Below are positions 47,741-57,007 of a stretch of DNA of 64,000 nt, piece by piece. The translations under genes were made by a program, and so were the position numbers. The DNA lies in assembly GCF_013314895.1 (NCBI RefSeq), contig NZ_JABTYE010000011.1:121881-185880 (forward strand), written 5' to 3'. The notes beneath the pieces are model-generated. The model saw nothing but the letters and a program-made list of their open reading frames with translations, searched no databases and was not told the DNA's origin. Every line of letters begins with the position of its first letter. Within the stretch, counting starts at the first letter, position 1. The DNA comes from Cupriavidus gilardii (GTDB lineage: Bacteria; Pseudomonadota; Gammaproteobacteria; Burkholderiales; Burkholderiaceae).

Positions 47741-48304
47741 ATGAAATTTCTGTTCGACCTGTTCCCGGTCATCCTGTTTTTCGTCACCTTCAAGCTGTCG
47801 GGCATCTTCGCCGCCACCGCGGTCGCGATCGCGGCCACCATCGTGCAGATCGGCTGGGTCTGGCTGCGCCACCGCAAGGTCGAACCGATGCAGTGGATCA
47901 GCCTGCTGATCATCGTGGTGTTCGGCGGCGCCACGCTGCTGCTGCACAACGAGACCTTCATCAAGTGGAAGCCCACCGTGCTGTACTGGCTGTTCGCGGT
48001 GGCGCTGCTGGCCTCCGCCGCGATCTGGCGCAAGAACCTGATCCGCGCCATGATGGAAAAGTCCGTCAAGCTGCCCGACCCGATCTGGGGCCGCCTCAAT
48101 ACCGCCTGGGCCGGTTTCTTCGCCGCGATGGGCGTGCTGAACCTGTGGGTGGCCTACCAGTTCTCGACCGACATCTGGGTCAATTTCAAGCTGTTCGGCA
48201 GCATGGGCCTGATGCTGGTCTTCATCGTCGCGCAGAGCCTCTGGCTGTCGCGCCATATGAACGAAAACGCGCCCGAAAAAGCGCAGGAAAGCGCCCGCGA
48301 TTGA
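47741..48304 (+). CDS. yciB: Inner-membrane septation protein A (YciB/IspZ family)
   Basis: 187 residues with about five hydrophobic helices. [18 protein letters not shown] is the standard N-terminus; [18 protein letters not shown] and [20 protein letters not shown] are family motifs. It acts in cell-envelope integrity. The ATG at 47741 is chosen over an upstream one because the family starts here. The bolA gene follows. Confidence 0.94.
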   Translation: MKFLFDLFPVILFFVTFKLSGIFAATAVAIAATIVQIGWVWLRHRKVEPMQWISLLIIVVFGGATLLLHNETFIKWKPTVLYWLFAVALLASAAIWRKNLIRAMMEKSVKLPDPIWGRLNTAWAGFFAAMGVLNLWVAYQFSTDIWVNFKLFGSMGLMLVFIVAQSLWLSRHMNENAPEKAQESARD

Positions 48305-48318
48305 GCGGGCATCGCACC

Positions 48319-48660
48319 ATGAACGACGTCTCTTCTTCGTTGCCTCCCGACAGCGCCGCCCACAGCACCGCCGACAGTACCGCCGGCGACACCGCCGCGC
48401 AGATCGACGCCCTGCTGCGCGCCGAACTCTCCCCCTCGCAACTGACGGTGCGCGACGACAGCGCGCTGCATGCCGGCCATCCGGGCGCGGCCTCGGGCGG
48501 CGGGCACTATCATGTCACCATCGTCAGCGAACGCTTTGCCGGCGCGAGCCGGGTTGCCCGACATCGCATGGTGTATGATGCGCTGCGCAGTCTCTTCCCC
48601 ATGCGGATCCATGCCCTGGCAGTGTCCGCATTCACCGAGCAAGAGTATTCCGCGCAATGA
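48319..48660 (+). CDS. bolA: BolA family protein
   Basis: 113 residues. After a Ser/Ala/Thr-rich leader of about 28 residues, the BolA fold appears: ELSPSQLTVRDDSALHAGH, GGHYHVTIVSERFAGASRVARHRMVY, LRSLFPMRIHALAVSAFTEQE. The His in GHYHV is the Fe-S ligand shared with glutaredoxin partners. It starts 14 bases after yciB. Confidence 0.94.
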   Translation: MNDVSSSLPPDSAAHSTADSTAGDTAAQIDALLRAELSPSQLTVRDDSALHAGHPGAASGGGHYHVTIVSERFAGASRVARHRMVYDALRSLFPMRIHALAVSAFTEQEYSAQ

Positions 48661-48750
48661 CCATCATCATCCGCGCGGTGTCTGCACAAGCCTCTGCACA
48701 AGTATCTGCATAATCGTCCAGCCTTCCCCAGACTTCCCAACACTGATTCC

Positions 48751-49545
48751 ATGAAGACCACTGTCCTCTCGTTCAGCCTGGCGGCTGTGCTTGCCGCTGG
48801 CAGCTTGCCGGCAATCGCCCAGAATGCCGCCGTCGTCAATGGCAAGGGCATTCCGTCGGCCAAGCTCGACAAGCTGATCGCCGGCACCGGCCAGCCGGCT
48901 TCCCCGGAGCTGCGGGACCGCGCGCGCAATATGCTGATCGACCGCGAGCTGCTGGTGCAGGAGGCCAACAAGCGTGGCCTCACGCAGAACCCGGACGTGC
49001 AGGAGCAGCTGGAACAGGCCCGCCTGAATGTGCTGGCCGGCGCAGTGTTCGAAGACTATGTGCGCAACCACGGCACCAGCGATGCCGAGCTGCGCAAGCA
49101 ATACGACAAGATCAAGGCCCAGTTCGGCAACGGCAAGGAATACCGCGCCCGCCATATCCTGGTCGAGAAGGAGTCCGAAGCGGTGGCGATCATCGCCAAG
49201 ATCAAGGGCGGCGCCAAGTTCGCCGACGTGGCCAAGGCCTCGTCGAAGGATCCGGGCTCGGCCGCCAACGGTGGCGATCTCGACTGGGCCAGCAGCAACA
49301 GCTATGTGCCCGAGTTCTCGGCCGCGATGGCCAGCCTGAAGAAGGGCCAGATGACCGAGACCCCGGTCAAGACGCAGTTCGGCTGGCACGTGATCCTGCT
49401 CGAGGACGAGCGCGAGACCAAGATCCCGACCTTCGAAGAAGCCAAGCCGCAGCTGCAGCAGATGATGATGAGCGACCAGAACTGGCAGCGCGAGCAGTTC
49501 CAGTCGATGATGAAGTCGCTGCGCGACAAGGCGAAGATCCAGTAA
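48751..49545 (+). CDS. Periplasmic peptidyl-prolyl isomerase (parvulin, PpiC/SurA-like)
   Basis: 264 residues. The signal peptide is LSFSLAAVLAAGSLPAIA. An N-terminal SurA-like helical part is followed by the parvulin core: YRARHILVEKESEAVAIIAK, then FADVAKASSKDPGSAANGGD, and TQFGWHVILLEDERE. It assists folding of outer-membrane proteins. It ends in a strong terminator. The yciB-bolA-ppiC order is typical of this order. Confidence 0.94.
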   Translation: MKTTVLSFSLAAVLAAGSLPAIAQNAAVVNGKGIPSAKLDKLIAGTGQPASPELRDRARNMLIDRELLVQEANKRGLTQNPDVQEQLEQARLNVLAGAVFEDYVRNHGTSDAELRKQYDKIKAQFGNGKEYRARHILVEKESEAVAIIAKIKGGAKFADVAKASSKDPGSAANGGDLDWASSNSYVPEFSAAMASLKKGQMTETPVKTQFGWHVILLEDERETKIPTFEEAKPQLQQMMMSDQNWQREQFQSMMKSLRDKAKIQ

Positions 49546-49583
49546 GGCGGCTCGCCCTGGTTCCCGGTCGTGACCGGGCGCCA

Positions 49584-49620
49584 ACAAAAAACCGGCGCTC
49601 GATGCGCCGGTTTTTCTTTT
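49584..49620 (+). terminator. Rho-independent terminator after ppiC
   Basis: Stem ACCGGCGC / GCGCCGGT (49591-49598 and 49604-49611) around TCGAT, preceded by an A-run and followed by TTTTTCTTTT. It can work in both directions, serving the leftward DUF1439 gene too. Confidence 0.93.
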
Positions 49621-49670
49621 GTGCCGCGAGACGTCGAGCGCCCTATTTCCTGTCGCCTGCCTCGTGTCGC

Positions 49671-50276
49671 CTACTTCGTGTCGATCTTCACCGCGATCCC
49701 ATCCTCGGTCACGGTGATCGCGCCCGGCTCGACCTGCTTGCCGTTGACCTGCAGCTCCTCGGGCTTGAAGGTATGCAGCGGATAGTCCTTCAGCAGTTCC
49801 TGCGCCACCAGGTTGCCCACCGCGTTGAGCTGCGCGCTGTATTGACCCGGCACGCCTTCGACCTGGACCTGCTCGACGGTCGGGTTATCGAGCAGCACCG
49901 CGCGCTTGACAGGGTCGTAGCGCAGCCCGCTGTTGAGCGCCAGCGTGCCGTTCACTGGCGGCGCCGGCAGCAGGCTGTTGGTCAGCTGCGCGTCGACCTG
50001 CGTGGTGACGCGGTTGCCCGCCGCATCGAGCGTCAGCCGCGGCCGGGTCAGCCGTACGTCCAGCACCTGGGCATAGCGCAGCGTCGCCGGGAAGCGGCTT
50101 TCGACGGCGCGCTGCAGCTCCTGTTTGGTGAAGGTGTATTCGCCGGTCCAGATGTTGTAGCCGGCGATGGCAGCGCCGGAAAGAAGGCCGAGGCCGACGA
50201 GAGCGACGCCAAGCGCTGTGGCCGCCAGGGGCCGCCGGATGCCCCGGGCGTGGCCATGCGAAAAGATTGAAGTCAT
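49671..50276 (-). CDS. DUF1439 family protein (YceB-like)
   Basis: 201 residues. An N-terminal hydrophobic anchor (PLAATALGVALVGLGLLSGAAIAG) is followed by YTFTKQELQRAVESRFPATL and repeated beta-strand pairs. YceB-like DUF1439 proteins have a lipobox, but here no Cys follows the anchor, so it would be membrane-anchored or cleaved. Function unknown. The ATG at 50276 starts the protein. Confidence 0.85.
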   Translation of the reverse strand: MTSIFSHGHARGIRRPLAATALGVALVGLGLLSGAAIAGYNIWTGEYTFTKQELQRAVESRFPATLRYAQVLDVRLTRPRLTLDAAGNRVTTQVDAQLTNSLLPAPPVNGTLALNSGLRYDPVKRAVLLDNPTVEQVQVEGVPGQYSAQLNAVGNLVAQELLKDYPLHTFKPEELQVNGKQVEPGAITVTEDGIAVKIDTK

Positions 50277-50349
50277 GGGCGATGCTGGAGTGGTCACCTC
50301 GGTCAGACCGGGGCGACGTCCCGGCGTTCCACCATCGCCGGACCGGTGG

Positions 50350-50553
50350 TCAGTAATGGGGCGGTATCTCCTGCACCGACCCGCCGTCGGCGCCGGCGCC
50401 CGTCGCGGCCGGCAGCTGCTGGTAGAGCGCCTGCATCTGCTCCTGCAGCAATTCGATCTGCCGTTGCTGCTTCGCGACGGTCAGGTTCAGCGTCTCCAGC
50501 AGGTCTTCCTGGAAGGCCAGCTTGACCTCCAGCTCGGTGATTCGCGATTCCAT
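50350..50553 (-). CDS. slyX: SlyX family protein
   Basis: 67 residues from ATG 50553, which has GGAGG seven bases upstream; a start at 50565 adds four residues. A single coiled coil (ITELEVKLAFQEDLLETLNL onward, heptad Leu/Val) is followed by a Gly/Ala linker and the family-typical tail PPHY. Function unknown. Confidence 0.9.
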   Translation of the reverse strand: MESRITELEVKLAFQEDLLETLNLTVAKQQRQIELLQEQMQALYQQLPAATGAGADGGSVQEIPPHY

Positions 50554-50565
50554 GAGGTCCTCCAT

Positions 50566-51219
50566 TGCCAGATGTCAGACATGCGGGCAGGCAAGCTCCC
50601 GCGGGGCGCGCATTGTAACCGGACCGGCGCCCGATCGCGGGCGGGGTTGTCAGCACATCATAGTGCGTGTACGCTTGCCCGAGTCGTGCTGCGGATGATT
50701 CGATGAACGGCATTCGATTCCATCGATCCCCGCCGCCGGCGCACCGGCCGTCCCATGACGGTCGTGTGACGGTTTTCTACCCCCTTCGGTTCCACCCTGG
50801 TTCCATGACGCCTGTACGCTGCGCTTCCTCGATTGCCAATCCGGTCCTGCTGGCCGGTGGCACGCGCGCGTCGGCGCCTCCTCCCGTTTCTCCTGTCTGG
50901 TCGCCGCCGGCCGCTGTCTGCTCGCCGCCGGCCGACGTCGCCGCCGTCGTGGCAGGCGTAGCACCGCCGCACGTGGTCGTGGCCGGTGTTGCACCGCCGC
51001 CGCGCGCCGTCGTTGCAGCGGTAGCCCCGCCGCCCGCGGCCGTCCTCGGCTGATCTCAGCCGATCTCCAGTCTTCCGTCTGACCGTGCGCGCCTGCCGCG
51101 CGCGAACGCCTTTGCTGCCTGCTCGATGCCGCGCATCTCGCCGATGCCGGCTCGCATTCGCCGCCGGCGCTCGCCCACGGTCAACCGAAGCCCGTCACAC
51201 CCAATGACAGGTGAAACCG
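50566..51219. other. About 650-base region without a confident gene; GTW-Pro-rich low complexity
   Basis: On the plus strand a frame from 50667 to 51053 encodes Val/Ala/Pro-rich text with three imperfect copies of VAPPP-type units (GVAPPHVVVA, GVAPPPRAVV, AVAPPPAAVL). It has no signal peptide or known domain, and the codon pattern may be GC-driven. A small repetitive protein is possible but not supported. Confidence 0.35.
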
Positions 51220-52239
51220 ATGAACTTCCAAAGATTCGCGCATGCGGCGCGATCGACGTTGTCCCTGCTGTCCTTGTCGGCGTTCTCGTCGGCGCTGTTG
51301 TCGGCGCTGTTGTCAGCATTCTCGTCCCGACTGACCTCGTCCCGGCCTTCCTCCTCTCGACCGTCCCTGCGCTCGCGCGTGAAGCTGCCCGACACCTGGG
51401 CCGCCCACGGCTCCACGGCGCTGTTCGTGCTGCTGTGGAGCAGCGGCGCGATCGTCGCCAAATGGGGCCTTGCCTATGCCTCGGCCTTCGCCTTCCTGAC
51501 CCTGCGCTTCGTGCTGGCATTCGGCGTACTGCTGGCGATCGCCGCCTGGCGGCGCCGCTGGCTGCCCGAGCCAGGCCAGCGCGGACGCGTGGCGATGGTC
51601 GGCCTGCTGCTGACCGGCTGCTATTCGATCTGCTACCTGCTCGCGCTGGACCGCGGCGTCACGCCCGGCATGCTGGCGACGCTGCTCGGCGCCCAGCCGA
51701 TCCTGACGCTGCTGCTGACCGAGCGCCGCTTCTCCGCGCTGCGGCTGGTCGGGCTGATGCTGGCGCTCGCCGGGCTGGTGATGGTGGTCTACCAGGGCAT
51801 CGGCATCGCCGGCACCCCGGTGGCCGGCATGCTCTATGCGCTGACCGCGCTGGTCACGATGACGGCCGGCACCATCGTGCAGAAAGGCATCCGCCAGGCG
51901 CCGATCGACGTGATGCCGCTGCAATACGGCATCGCGCTGCTGATGTGCCTGGCGCTGCTGCCGTTCGAACCGATCCACGTCTCGTGGACGCCCGCGCTGC
52001 TGCTGCCGCTGGGGTGGATGGCACTGGTGATCTCGATCGGCGCAACGCTGCTGCTGTACCGGATGATCCAGGGCGGCAATCTGGTCAACGTGACCAGCCT
52101 GTTCTACCTGGTGCCCGCCGGCACCGCGGTGCTCGACTACCTGATCCTGGGCAACCGGCTGGCGCCGCTGGCGCTGGCCGGCATGGTCACGATCCTGCTC
52201 GGGCTGGCGCTGGTGTTTCGGAACAAGCCGGGGGCGTGA
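51220..52239 (+). CDS. EamA/DMT-family transporter (drug/metabolite exporter)
   Basis: 339 residues with about ten helices in two EamA halves. The first half opens STALFVLLWSSGAIVAKWGL and the second around GAQPILTLLLTERRF. It moves amino acids or drugs; substrate unknown. The first 50 residues are a Ser/Leu/Ala-rich stretch encoded by a tandem CTGTTGTCGGCG repeat (51270-51322), unlike family members, so the real start may be the GTG at 51379 (VKLPDTW). Confidence 0.85.
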   Translation: MNFQRFAHAARSTLSLLSLSAFSSALLSALLSAFSSRLTSSRPSSSRPSLRSRVKLPDTWAAHGSTALFVLLWSSGAIVAKWGLAYASAFAFLTLRFVLAFGVLLAIAAWRRRWLPEPGQRGRVAMVGLLLTGCYSICYLLALDRGVTPGMLATLLGAQPILTLLLTERRFSALRLVGLMLALAGLVMVVYQGIGIAGTPVAGMLYALTALVTMTAGTIVQKGIRQAPIDVMPLQYGIALLMCLALLPFEPIHVSWTPALLLPLGWMALVISIGATLLLYRMIQGGNLVNVTSLFYLVPAGTAVLDYLILGNRLAPLALAGMVTILLGLALVFRNKPGA

Positions 52240-52249
52240 TCCGTGTCAC

Positions 52250-52320
52250 GCCGGTGCCACGGCGGTGCCACGACGAGGGTGCGATGACGACGGTGCCACG
52301 ACCACGGCGCTACGCCTGTG
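52250..52320. repeat. CGGTGCCACG tandem repeats
   Basis: Three copies of CGGTGCCACG and two related CGACGACGG/GGGTGCGATG units lie in the 100-base spacer between the EamA gene and the small membrane-protein gene. Confidence 0.7.
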
Positions 52321-52342
52321 CCGCGCGCCGGTCCACCGTCGC

Positions 52343-52717
52343 TCAGGACGGCGGTCGGCGCCGGCGCGCCAGCACCGCGCCAAGGATCAGGCCGACCACG
52401 AGGGCGGCCACGATCCAGAGCCACGACGCGGTCGTCGGTGGCGCGGTAACGGGCGCCGACGGCGACCCCGGTGCGGCGGTCGGCGTCACCCCGGCCATCG
52501 TGGCGGTCAGCGCCTGCCAGTCGGCTTTCGTGATCTGCGTCATGCGAGCCGCATCGGGCAGCCCGAACACGCAGATCTCGCCGCCCGGCAACTGGCAGAA
52601 GCGTTCGGCCGGACAGGCTTTCAGGATCTGTGGGGTTTCTCCGGTGCCACACCGCGCGCCGGCGCTTTTGAGCACCTGCAAGGTGACGTCGGGATGCTTG
52701 GTCAGTTGTTCCGGCAT
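52343..52717 (-). CDS. Hypothetical tail-anchored small protein with four cysteines
   Basis: 124 residues. An N-terminal soluble part has Cys at positions about 23, 35, 41 and 49 (ARCGTGETPQILKACPAERF then CQLPGGEICVFG). A Pro/Ala/Thr linker and a single C-terminal helix (WLWIVAALVVGLILGAVLA) end in Arg-rich RRRRPPS. Topology: membrane anchor at the C-terminus. Role unknown. GGGAGG lies before the ATG. Confidence 0.7.
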   Translation of the reverse strand: MPEQLTKHPDVTLQVLKSAGARCGTGETPQILKACPAERFCQLPGGEICVFGLPDAARMTQITKADWQALTATMAGVTPTAAPGSPSAPVTAPPTTASWLWIVAALVVGLILGAVLARRRRPPS

Positions 52718-52775
52718 GGTGCCTCCCGCTGACTACGTGACAAACGGGTAGCAAGCGCGAGGCCCCGGCCCCGCC

Positions 52776-53294
52776 TTACTTCCAGAACCCAGTATGGGAG
52801 CGCGCGGCCTCGTCTTCCAGCATCGGACCGTGCACCTCGATATGGCGCTGCCCCCGCACAAACACCTCGCGGCACGGCAGCGAGAAGGTCGGATTCTCGG
52901 GATGGTCGCCGGTCAGCCCCAGCAAGGTGTGCTCCGACAGCGCATAGACCACGCGGCCGATGTTGCACCAGTAGATCGCCCCGGCGCACATGCAGCAGGG
53001 CTCCGCGCTCGTGTACAGCGTGCAGCGGGCCAACTGCTCGGGGCTCCGGCGCTTCGCGGCCAGCGCCGCCGTGGCAAGCTCCGCATGCTGGGTCGGATCG
53101 CCCTGCGGCGGCATCGAGTTGTTGCCGGCCGAGGCGACGATATTGCCGTGCTCGTCGGCGACGATCGCCGCAAAGGGATGGCGCCCGTTCTGCTTCGATT
53201 CCTCGGCCAGCGCGATCGATTGGCGCAGCAGCCGCAGATCGAGCTCGGTCAGCTTGTCCGTGGTGGTATGGGTCTGGGTGTCGATGGCTGGCAT
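52776..53294 (-). CDS. Nucleoside/guanine deaminase (GuaD-type zinc enzyme)
   Basis: 172 residues of the cytidine-deaminase superfamily. The zinc-binding motifs are HAELATAAL and SAEPCCMCAGAIYW, with PFAAIVADEHGNIVASAGNN before them. Agreement with guanine deaminases and its place beside a purine permease favour guanine as substrate, giving xanthine. The alternative is a tRNA-type TadA relative, which is less likely. GGAGA lies before the ATG. Confidence 0.9.
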   Translation of the reverse strand: MPAIDTQTHTTTDKLTELDLRLLRQSIALAEESKQNGRHPFAAIVADEHGNIVASAGNNSMPPQGDPTQHAELATAALAAKRRSPEQLARCTLYTSAEPCCMCAGAIYWCNIGRVVYALSEHTLLGLTGDHPENPTFSLPCREVFVRGQRHIEVHGPMLEDEAARSHTGFWK

Positions 53295-53366
53295 CGGACG
53301 ATTCTCCTGCGAAGTAGGCGCCCTGGTGGCGCGATGCGATGGCGGCCGGTATTGGCCGCGTTGGGA

Positions 53367-54815
53367 TCAAGGCTGGCTGGTGGCGACGGCGTCGGCATGC
53401 TCGCCGTCGAGCGCGGCAGCTTGCGGCGTTCCACGATTGAGCATCAGGTTCAGCAGCACCGCCGTGATCGCCCCGAGAAAGATGCCGCTGTCGAGCACCA
53501 GCTTCAGCGGCCCTTCGACGCGCTCGAACAGCGCCGGCAGCGACATCGGCAACACGCCCACGCTGACCGACACCGCCACGATGATCGCGTTGCGCGTGCC
53601 GTCGAACTTCACGCGCGACAGCTCCTGGATGCCGGCCACCGTGGTCATGCCAAACATCACGATGGCGCAGCCGCCCAGCACCGGCCGCGGTACCGAAGCA
53701 ATCAGCGCGCCAAGCTTCGGGAACAGACCCATCAAGACCATGATGGCGCCCGCCGATGCCACCACATAGCGGCTCTTGACGTTCGAAAGCGCGATCAGCC
53801 CGGTGTTCTGCGTGAACGCGTTATAGGGAAAGCTGTTGAAGACGCCGCCGAGCATCGTCGACAGTCCATCGGCGCGGAAGGCGTCGCCGAGCGTGCGCTG
53901 CGTCGAAGGCCGGCCGACGATGGTGCCGATCGCCAGCACATTGCCGGTGGTCTCGGCCATGATCACCAGCATCGCGAGCAGCATCACCAGCGTCGGCATC
54001 GGCGCGAAGGACGGGGCGCCGAATGCGAATGGCGGGCTGATCTCGAACCAGGCGGCGCCTGACACCGCGTCGAAACTGGTCATGCCGCAGGCCATCGCGA
54101 TCGCGGTCCCGGCCAGCAGGCCGATCAGCACCGACAGATTGCCGATAAAGCCCGAGAAACGCGCATAGACGAACAGCGTGATGGCGATCGTCACCAGGCC
54201 GAGCAGCAGGTTCGGGGTCGCGCCGAAGTCCGGTGCAGCGGGATTGCCGCCCCCGAGCCAGATCGCGGCCGCCGGCATCAGCGTGACCCCGATGATCACG
54301 ATCAGACTGCCGATTACCACCGGCGGAAACCAGCGCAACAATCGGCTGAACAGCGGCGCAATCGCGATGGTCAGCGCGCCTGCCGCGATCACCGCGCCAA
54401 AGACGTGGTTCATGCCATATTGCTGGCCGATCAGGATCATCGGCGCGATCGCGATGAAGGAACACCCCTGGATCAACGGCAGACGCGCACCGAAGCGCCA
54501 GAACCCCAGCGTCTGGATCAGCGTCGCAATCCCCGAGGTCAGCAGATTGGCATTGATCAGCGTGACCATCTGCTGCTGGGTCAAGCCCAGCGCGCTGCCA
54601 AGAATCAACGGCACCGCGACGGCGCCCGCGTACATCACCAGCACGTGCTGCAGGCCGAAGCTGGCCAGCTGCCGCACTGGCAATCGTTGATCGACCGGAT
54701 GGACGGCCGGGCGGCCGTCCGGGTGGTCGGCCGAATTAGCGGCCGAATTAGCGGCCGAATGAGCGGCCGGCTCCTGCGGCATCGGTTCTGGTCCCGCCTG
54801 CTGCTGCGAATTCAT
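53367..54815 (-). CDS. NCS2 nucleobase:cation symporter (xanthine/uric acid permease)
   Basis: 482 residues, 12-14 helices. LPVRQLASFGLQHVLVMYAG is the NCS2 opening, QGCSFIAIAPMILIG carries the substrate-site region, and MAETTGNVLAIGTIVGRPST is the UapA/XanQ-type signature with the conserved Glu. It probably imports xanthine or urate. N-terminal residues 1-40 are Ala/Ser/Asn/His-rich. GGAGGAGA lies before the ATG at 54815. It pairs with the deaminase and divergent LysR. Confidence 0.93.
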   Translation of the reverse strand: MNSQQQAGPEPMPQEPAAHSAANSAANSADHPDGRPAVHPVDQRLPVRQLASFGLQHVLVMYAGAVAVPLILGSALGLTQQQMVTLINANLLTSGIATLIQTLGFWRFGARLPLIQGCSFIAIAPMILIGQQYGMNHVFGAVIAAGALTIAIAPLFSRLLRWFPPVVIGSLIVIIGVTLMPAAAIWLGGGNPAAPDFGATPNLLLGLVTIAITLFVYARFSGFIGNLSVLIGLLAGTAIAMACGMTSFDAVSGAAWFEISPPFAFGAPSFAPMPTLVMLLAMLVIMAETTGNVLAIGTIVGRPSTQRTLGDAFRADGLSTMLGGVFNSFPYNAFTQNTGLIALSNVKSRYVVASAGAIMVLMGLFPKLGALIASVPRPVLGGCAIVMFGMTTVAGIQELSRVKFDGTRNAIIVAVSVSVGVLPMSLPALFERVEGPLKLVLDSGIFLGAITAVLLNLMLNRGTPQAAALDGEHADAVATSQP

Positions 54816-54963
54816 CGTGGTCTCCTCCGTCTGGTCTGTGGTCCCGCGCTTTTGCGCCGGCCGGATCGGTGCGCCATAATCCGGCGGGTTTGCGCGGCTG
54901 GCCAAATCGGCAGCCATCGATTTTTTTGATAGGCAATTTTTGACGGGCAGGAGTCAGGCGGCG

Positions 54964-55878
54964 ATGCGCTATTCGCTCGATCAGCTGGAAATGTTCACCC
55001 TGGTGGCCAGCACCGGCTCGTTCTCGGCCGCGGCCCGGCAACTACGCAAGACGCAGTCCGCGGTCAGCACCGCCATCGCCAATCTCGAGGCCGATCTCGG
55101 CCTGGTACTGTTCGAACGCGGCGGCAAGGCGTCGACGCTGACGCCGGCCGGGGAAAAGCTCCGCAACGAAGCCGAACTAGTGCTGGAGCGCTGCCTGCAG
55201 CTGGAGGCGCATGCCAACGAGCTCGGCGAGCGCGTCGAGCCCGCGCTGACGCTGGCGATCGAAGTCCCCTACTCCACCCTGATGCCGCCGCTACGCGACT
55301 TCGCCGAACGGTTTCCGCATGTCGACCTGCAGATCCGGCATCCGCTGCACGGCGATGTGGCCGAACTGCTGGCGCGCGGCGAAGCGGACCTGGGCATCGC
55401 GTTCTCGCAGCCGGCCTATCCCCGCGATCTGGGCTTCGCGCAAATGGGCAAGCTGATCCTGTCGCATGTCGCGCACCGGGACCATCCTCTTTCGAAGCTG
55501 AAGCGCGTCGATTTCGCCGACCTGCGCGCGCACCGGCGGCTGGTATTCAGCGGCCACAACCACAAGCTGCCCAGCAGCGAATACCTCGATGCAACGCGCT
55601 GCTGGCAAGCAGAGAGCTACGCGGCGCTGCTCGAACTGGCGCGCACCGGCCTGGGCTGGACCACGCTGCCGCGGCAACTGATCCTGTCCGAGCTGGCCTC
55701 AGGGGAACTGGTCGAATTGCCGCTGAGCGCTTATCCGTACACCGACTGGCTGGTCGGTGTGGATCTGATCTGGGCGAAGGCGCATGTGCTCGGCAAGGCC
55801 GGGTTGTGGTTGAAGCGCCGGCTTGGCGAGCACAAGGTGTTTGAGGTGGATCGGGAGGGGAAGAGGACGACGTTGTAG
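54964..55878 (+). CDS. LysR-family transcriptional regulator (purine cluster)
   Basis: 304 residues. The winged helix (residues 1-60) includes STGSFSAAARQLRKTQSAVS, followed by a two-lobed effector domain. It is divergent from the permease and probably regulates it. A GCAGGAG lies upstream of the ATG at 54964. The 148-base divergent spacer has AT-rich text before the ATG but no clear perfect palindrome. Confidence 0.9.
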   Translation: MRYSLDQLEMFTLVASTGSFSAAARQLRKTQSAVSTAIANLEADLGLVLFERGGKASTLTPAGEKLRNEAELVLERCLQLEAHANELGERVEPALTLAIEVPYSTLMPPLRDFAERFPHVDLQIRHPLHGDVAELLARGEADLGIAFSQPAYPRDLGFAQMGKLILSHVAHRDHPLSKLKRVDFADLRAHRRLVFSGHNHKLPSSEYLDATRCWQAESYAALLELARTGLGWTTLPRQLILSELASGELVELPLSAYPYTDWLVGVDLIWAKAHVLGKAGLWLKRRLGEHKVFEVDREGKRTTL

Positions 55879-55910
55879 GGTGACAAGCTTGTATACCCTC
55901 CCACCTCGCG

Positions 55911-56801
55911 TCATGACTGCAGACTGTCCATCAAACGTGCAATCTGACTTGCCACAAAAGGGGGATCTCCCGCCGCCTCTTGAATCTCTATCGGGAATCG
56001 CAGCGGCGGCACTGAGTTCGCTGGCCGCCGTAGCTTTTCCCCCGCGTTCAGCGGCGGCCCGTTTTCCTCCATGTACCGGCGGATATGCTCCCATAGCGCC
56101 ATATTTTCCTCGTCAAACCAACAGAAGTTGCCTACGAGAACAATGTCCTGCAACACTGCCGAATCATTTTCCGACCCCCAGAGCAGGGCCATTTGATATT
56201 CCGTTCTAACGTAGCGCCCGTTATAGACCTTTCGGGTATATGTGCGTAGCTTGGCTTCGTCCCACGGTCTCGTCATGACTTCCGCTGGAACGTTTTGCTT
56301 GACTCGAAACAGATGAGGCCAATTTACCTTAAAATAGGTAATCTCACGGGTCCGTCTATTAAATAAAATTGGCCAATCAGGAGGCATTTTCATCCATCGC
56401 CTTGTCCATATGGCAATCAATGCAAAGAGCACCGCAACGCATGCAAAAAAGAAGTCAAAAAGCACCCCGACCAGATCGAAAGAATACTCATACATCGACG
56501 CTATATCGCGCCAAATGAATATGATTGTCTCGGCAACACCAAAACTCATCATTGCAATCAGAATCCAGGGCAGGAACTTGCGATCCGTCATTCCTACCGG
56601 CGATCCGACAGCGATTGCATCGCGATAAATCTCTAAAATCATTATGTCCGCGTTTGGCTGGCTGTGCACCGATCCGCTGCCGGCAACGTCGAATGCCCGT
56701 ACTGGCCATCTTCGAAGAAATTCGAACTTCTTCGTCAAACTTTCAGGGATCTCAAAATACGGCTCGGGCTTGTCCCATTTTTTAATAACGAATTTCTTCA
56801 T
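55911..56801 (-). CDS. Two-helix membrane protein, DUF6708-like (T6SS cassette)
   Basis: 296 residues. Two adjacent hydrophobic helices (FLPWILIAMMSFGVAETIIF and VGVLFDFFFACVAVLFALIAI) divide a short N-terminal domain from a longer soluble one. The soluble domain has PILFNRRTREITYFKV and LWEHIRRYMEENGPP, also present in the proteins at 57.0 and 59.4 kb (FNRKTRQVYVL, LRRYMEEGP). This is the DUF6708 pattern found beside T6SS effector genes. Immunity to a membrane-acting toxin is a reasonable inference, not shown. Codon use is more AT-rich than the left side. Confidence 0.75.
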   Translation of the reverse strand: MKKFVIKKWDKPEPYFEIPESLTKKFEFLRRWPVRAFDVAGSGSVHSQPNADIMILEIYRDAIAVGSPVGMTDRKFLPWILIAMMSFGVAETIIFIWRDIASMYEYSFDLVGVLFDFFFACVAVLFALIAIWTRRWMKMPPDWPILFNRRTREITYFKVNWPHLFRVKQNVPAEVMTRPWDEAKLRTYTRKVYNGRYVRTEYQMALLWGSENDSAVLQDIVLVGNFCWFDEENMALWEHIRRYMEENGPPLNAGEKLRRPANSVPPLRFPIEIQEAAGDPPFVASQIARLMDSLQS

Positions 56802-57007
56802 ATCAAAGATTTCACGTTAAGACCGGGAAGTGGGATGCTTGTCGCAAGACACGCTGGGCAGCCCGCTCCGACGCCACGGCGTCTGCGTCGGCCGTGGCGC
56901 ACCGTCCCTACCAACGAAGCGATAGAACAGAAGAACCGTCATCGTGCATGCCTTCGTACCCGCACACACGAAGATCGTCAGGCGGCTTCCCGTTTGGCGA
57001 CCATAGG

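Noticed and set aside
51195..51461. Minus-strand ORF with NADNSADEN repeats
   Set aside because: Antisense of the repetitive EamA leader; the membrane protein on the plus strand explains the region.
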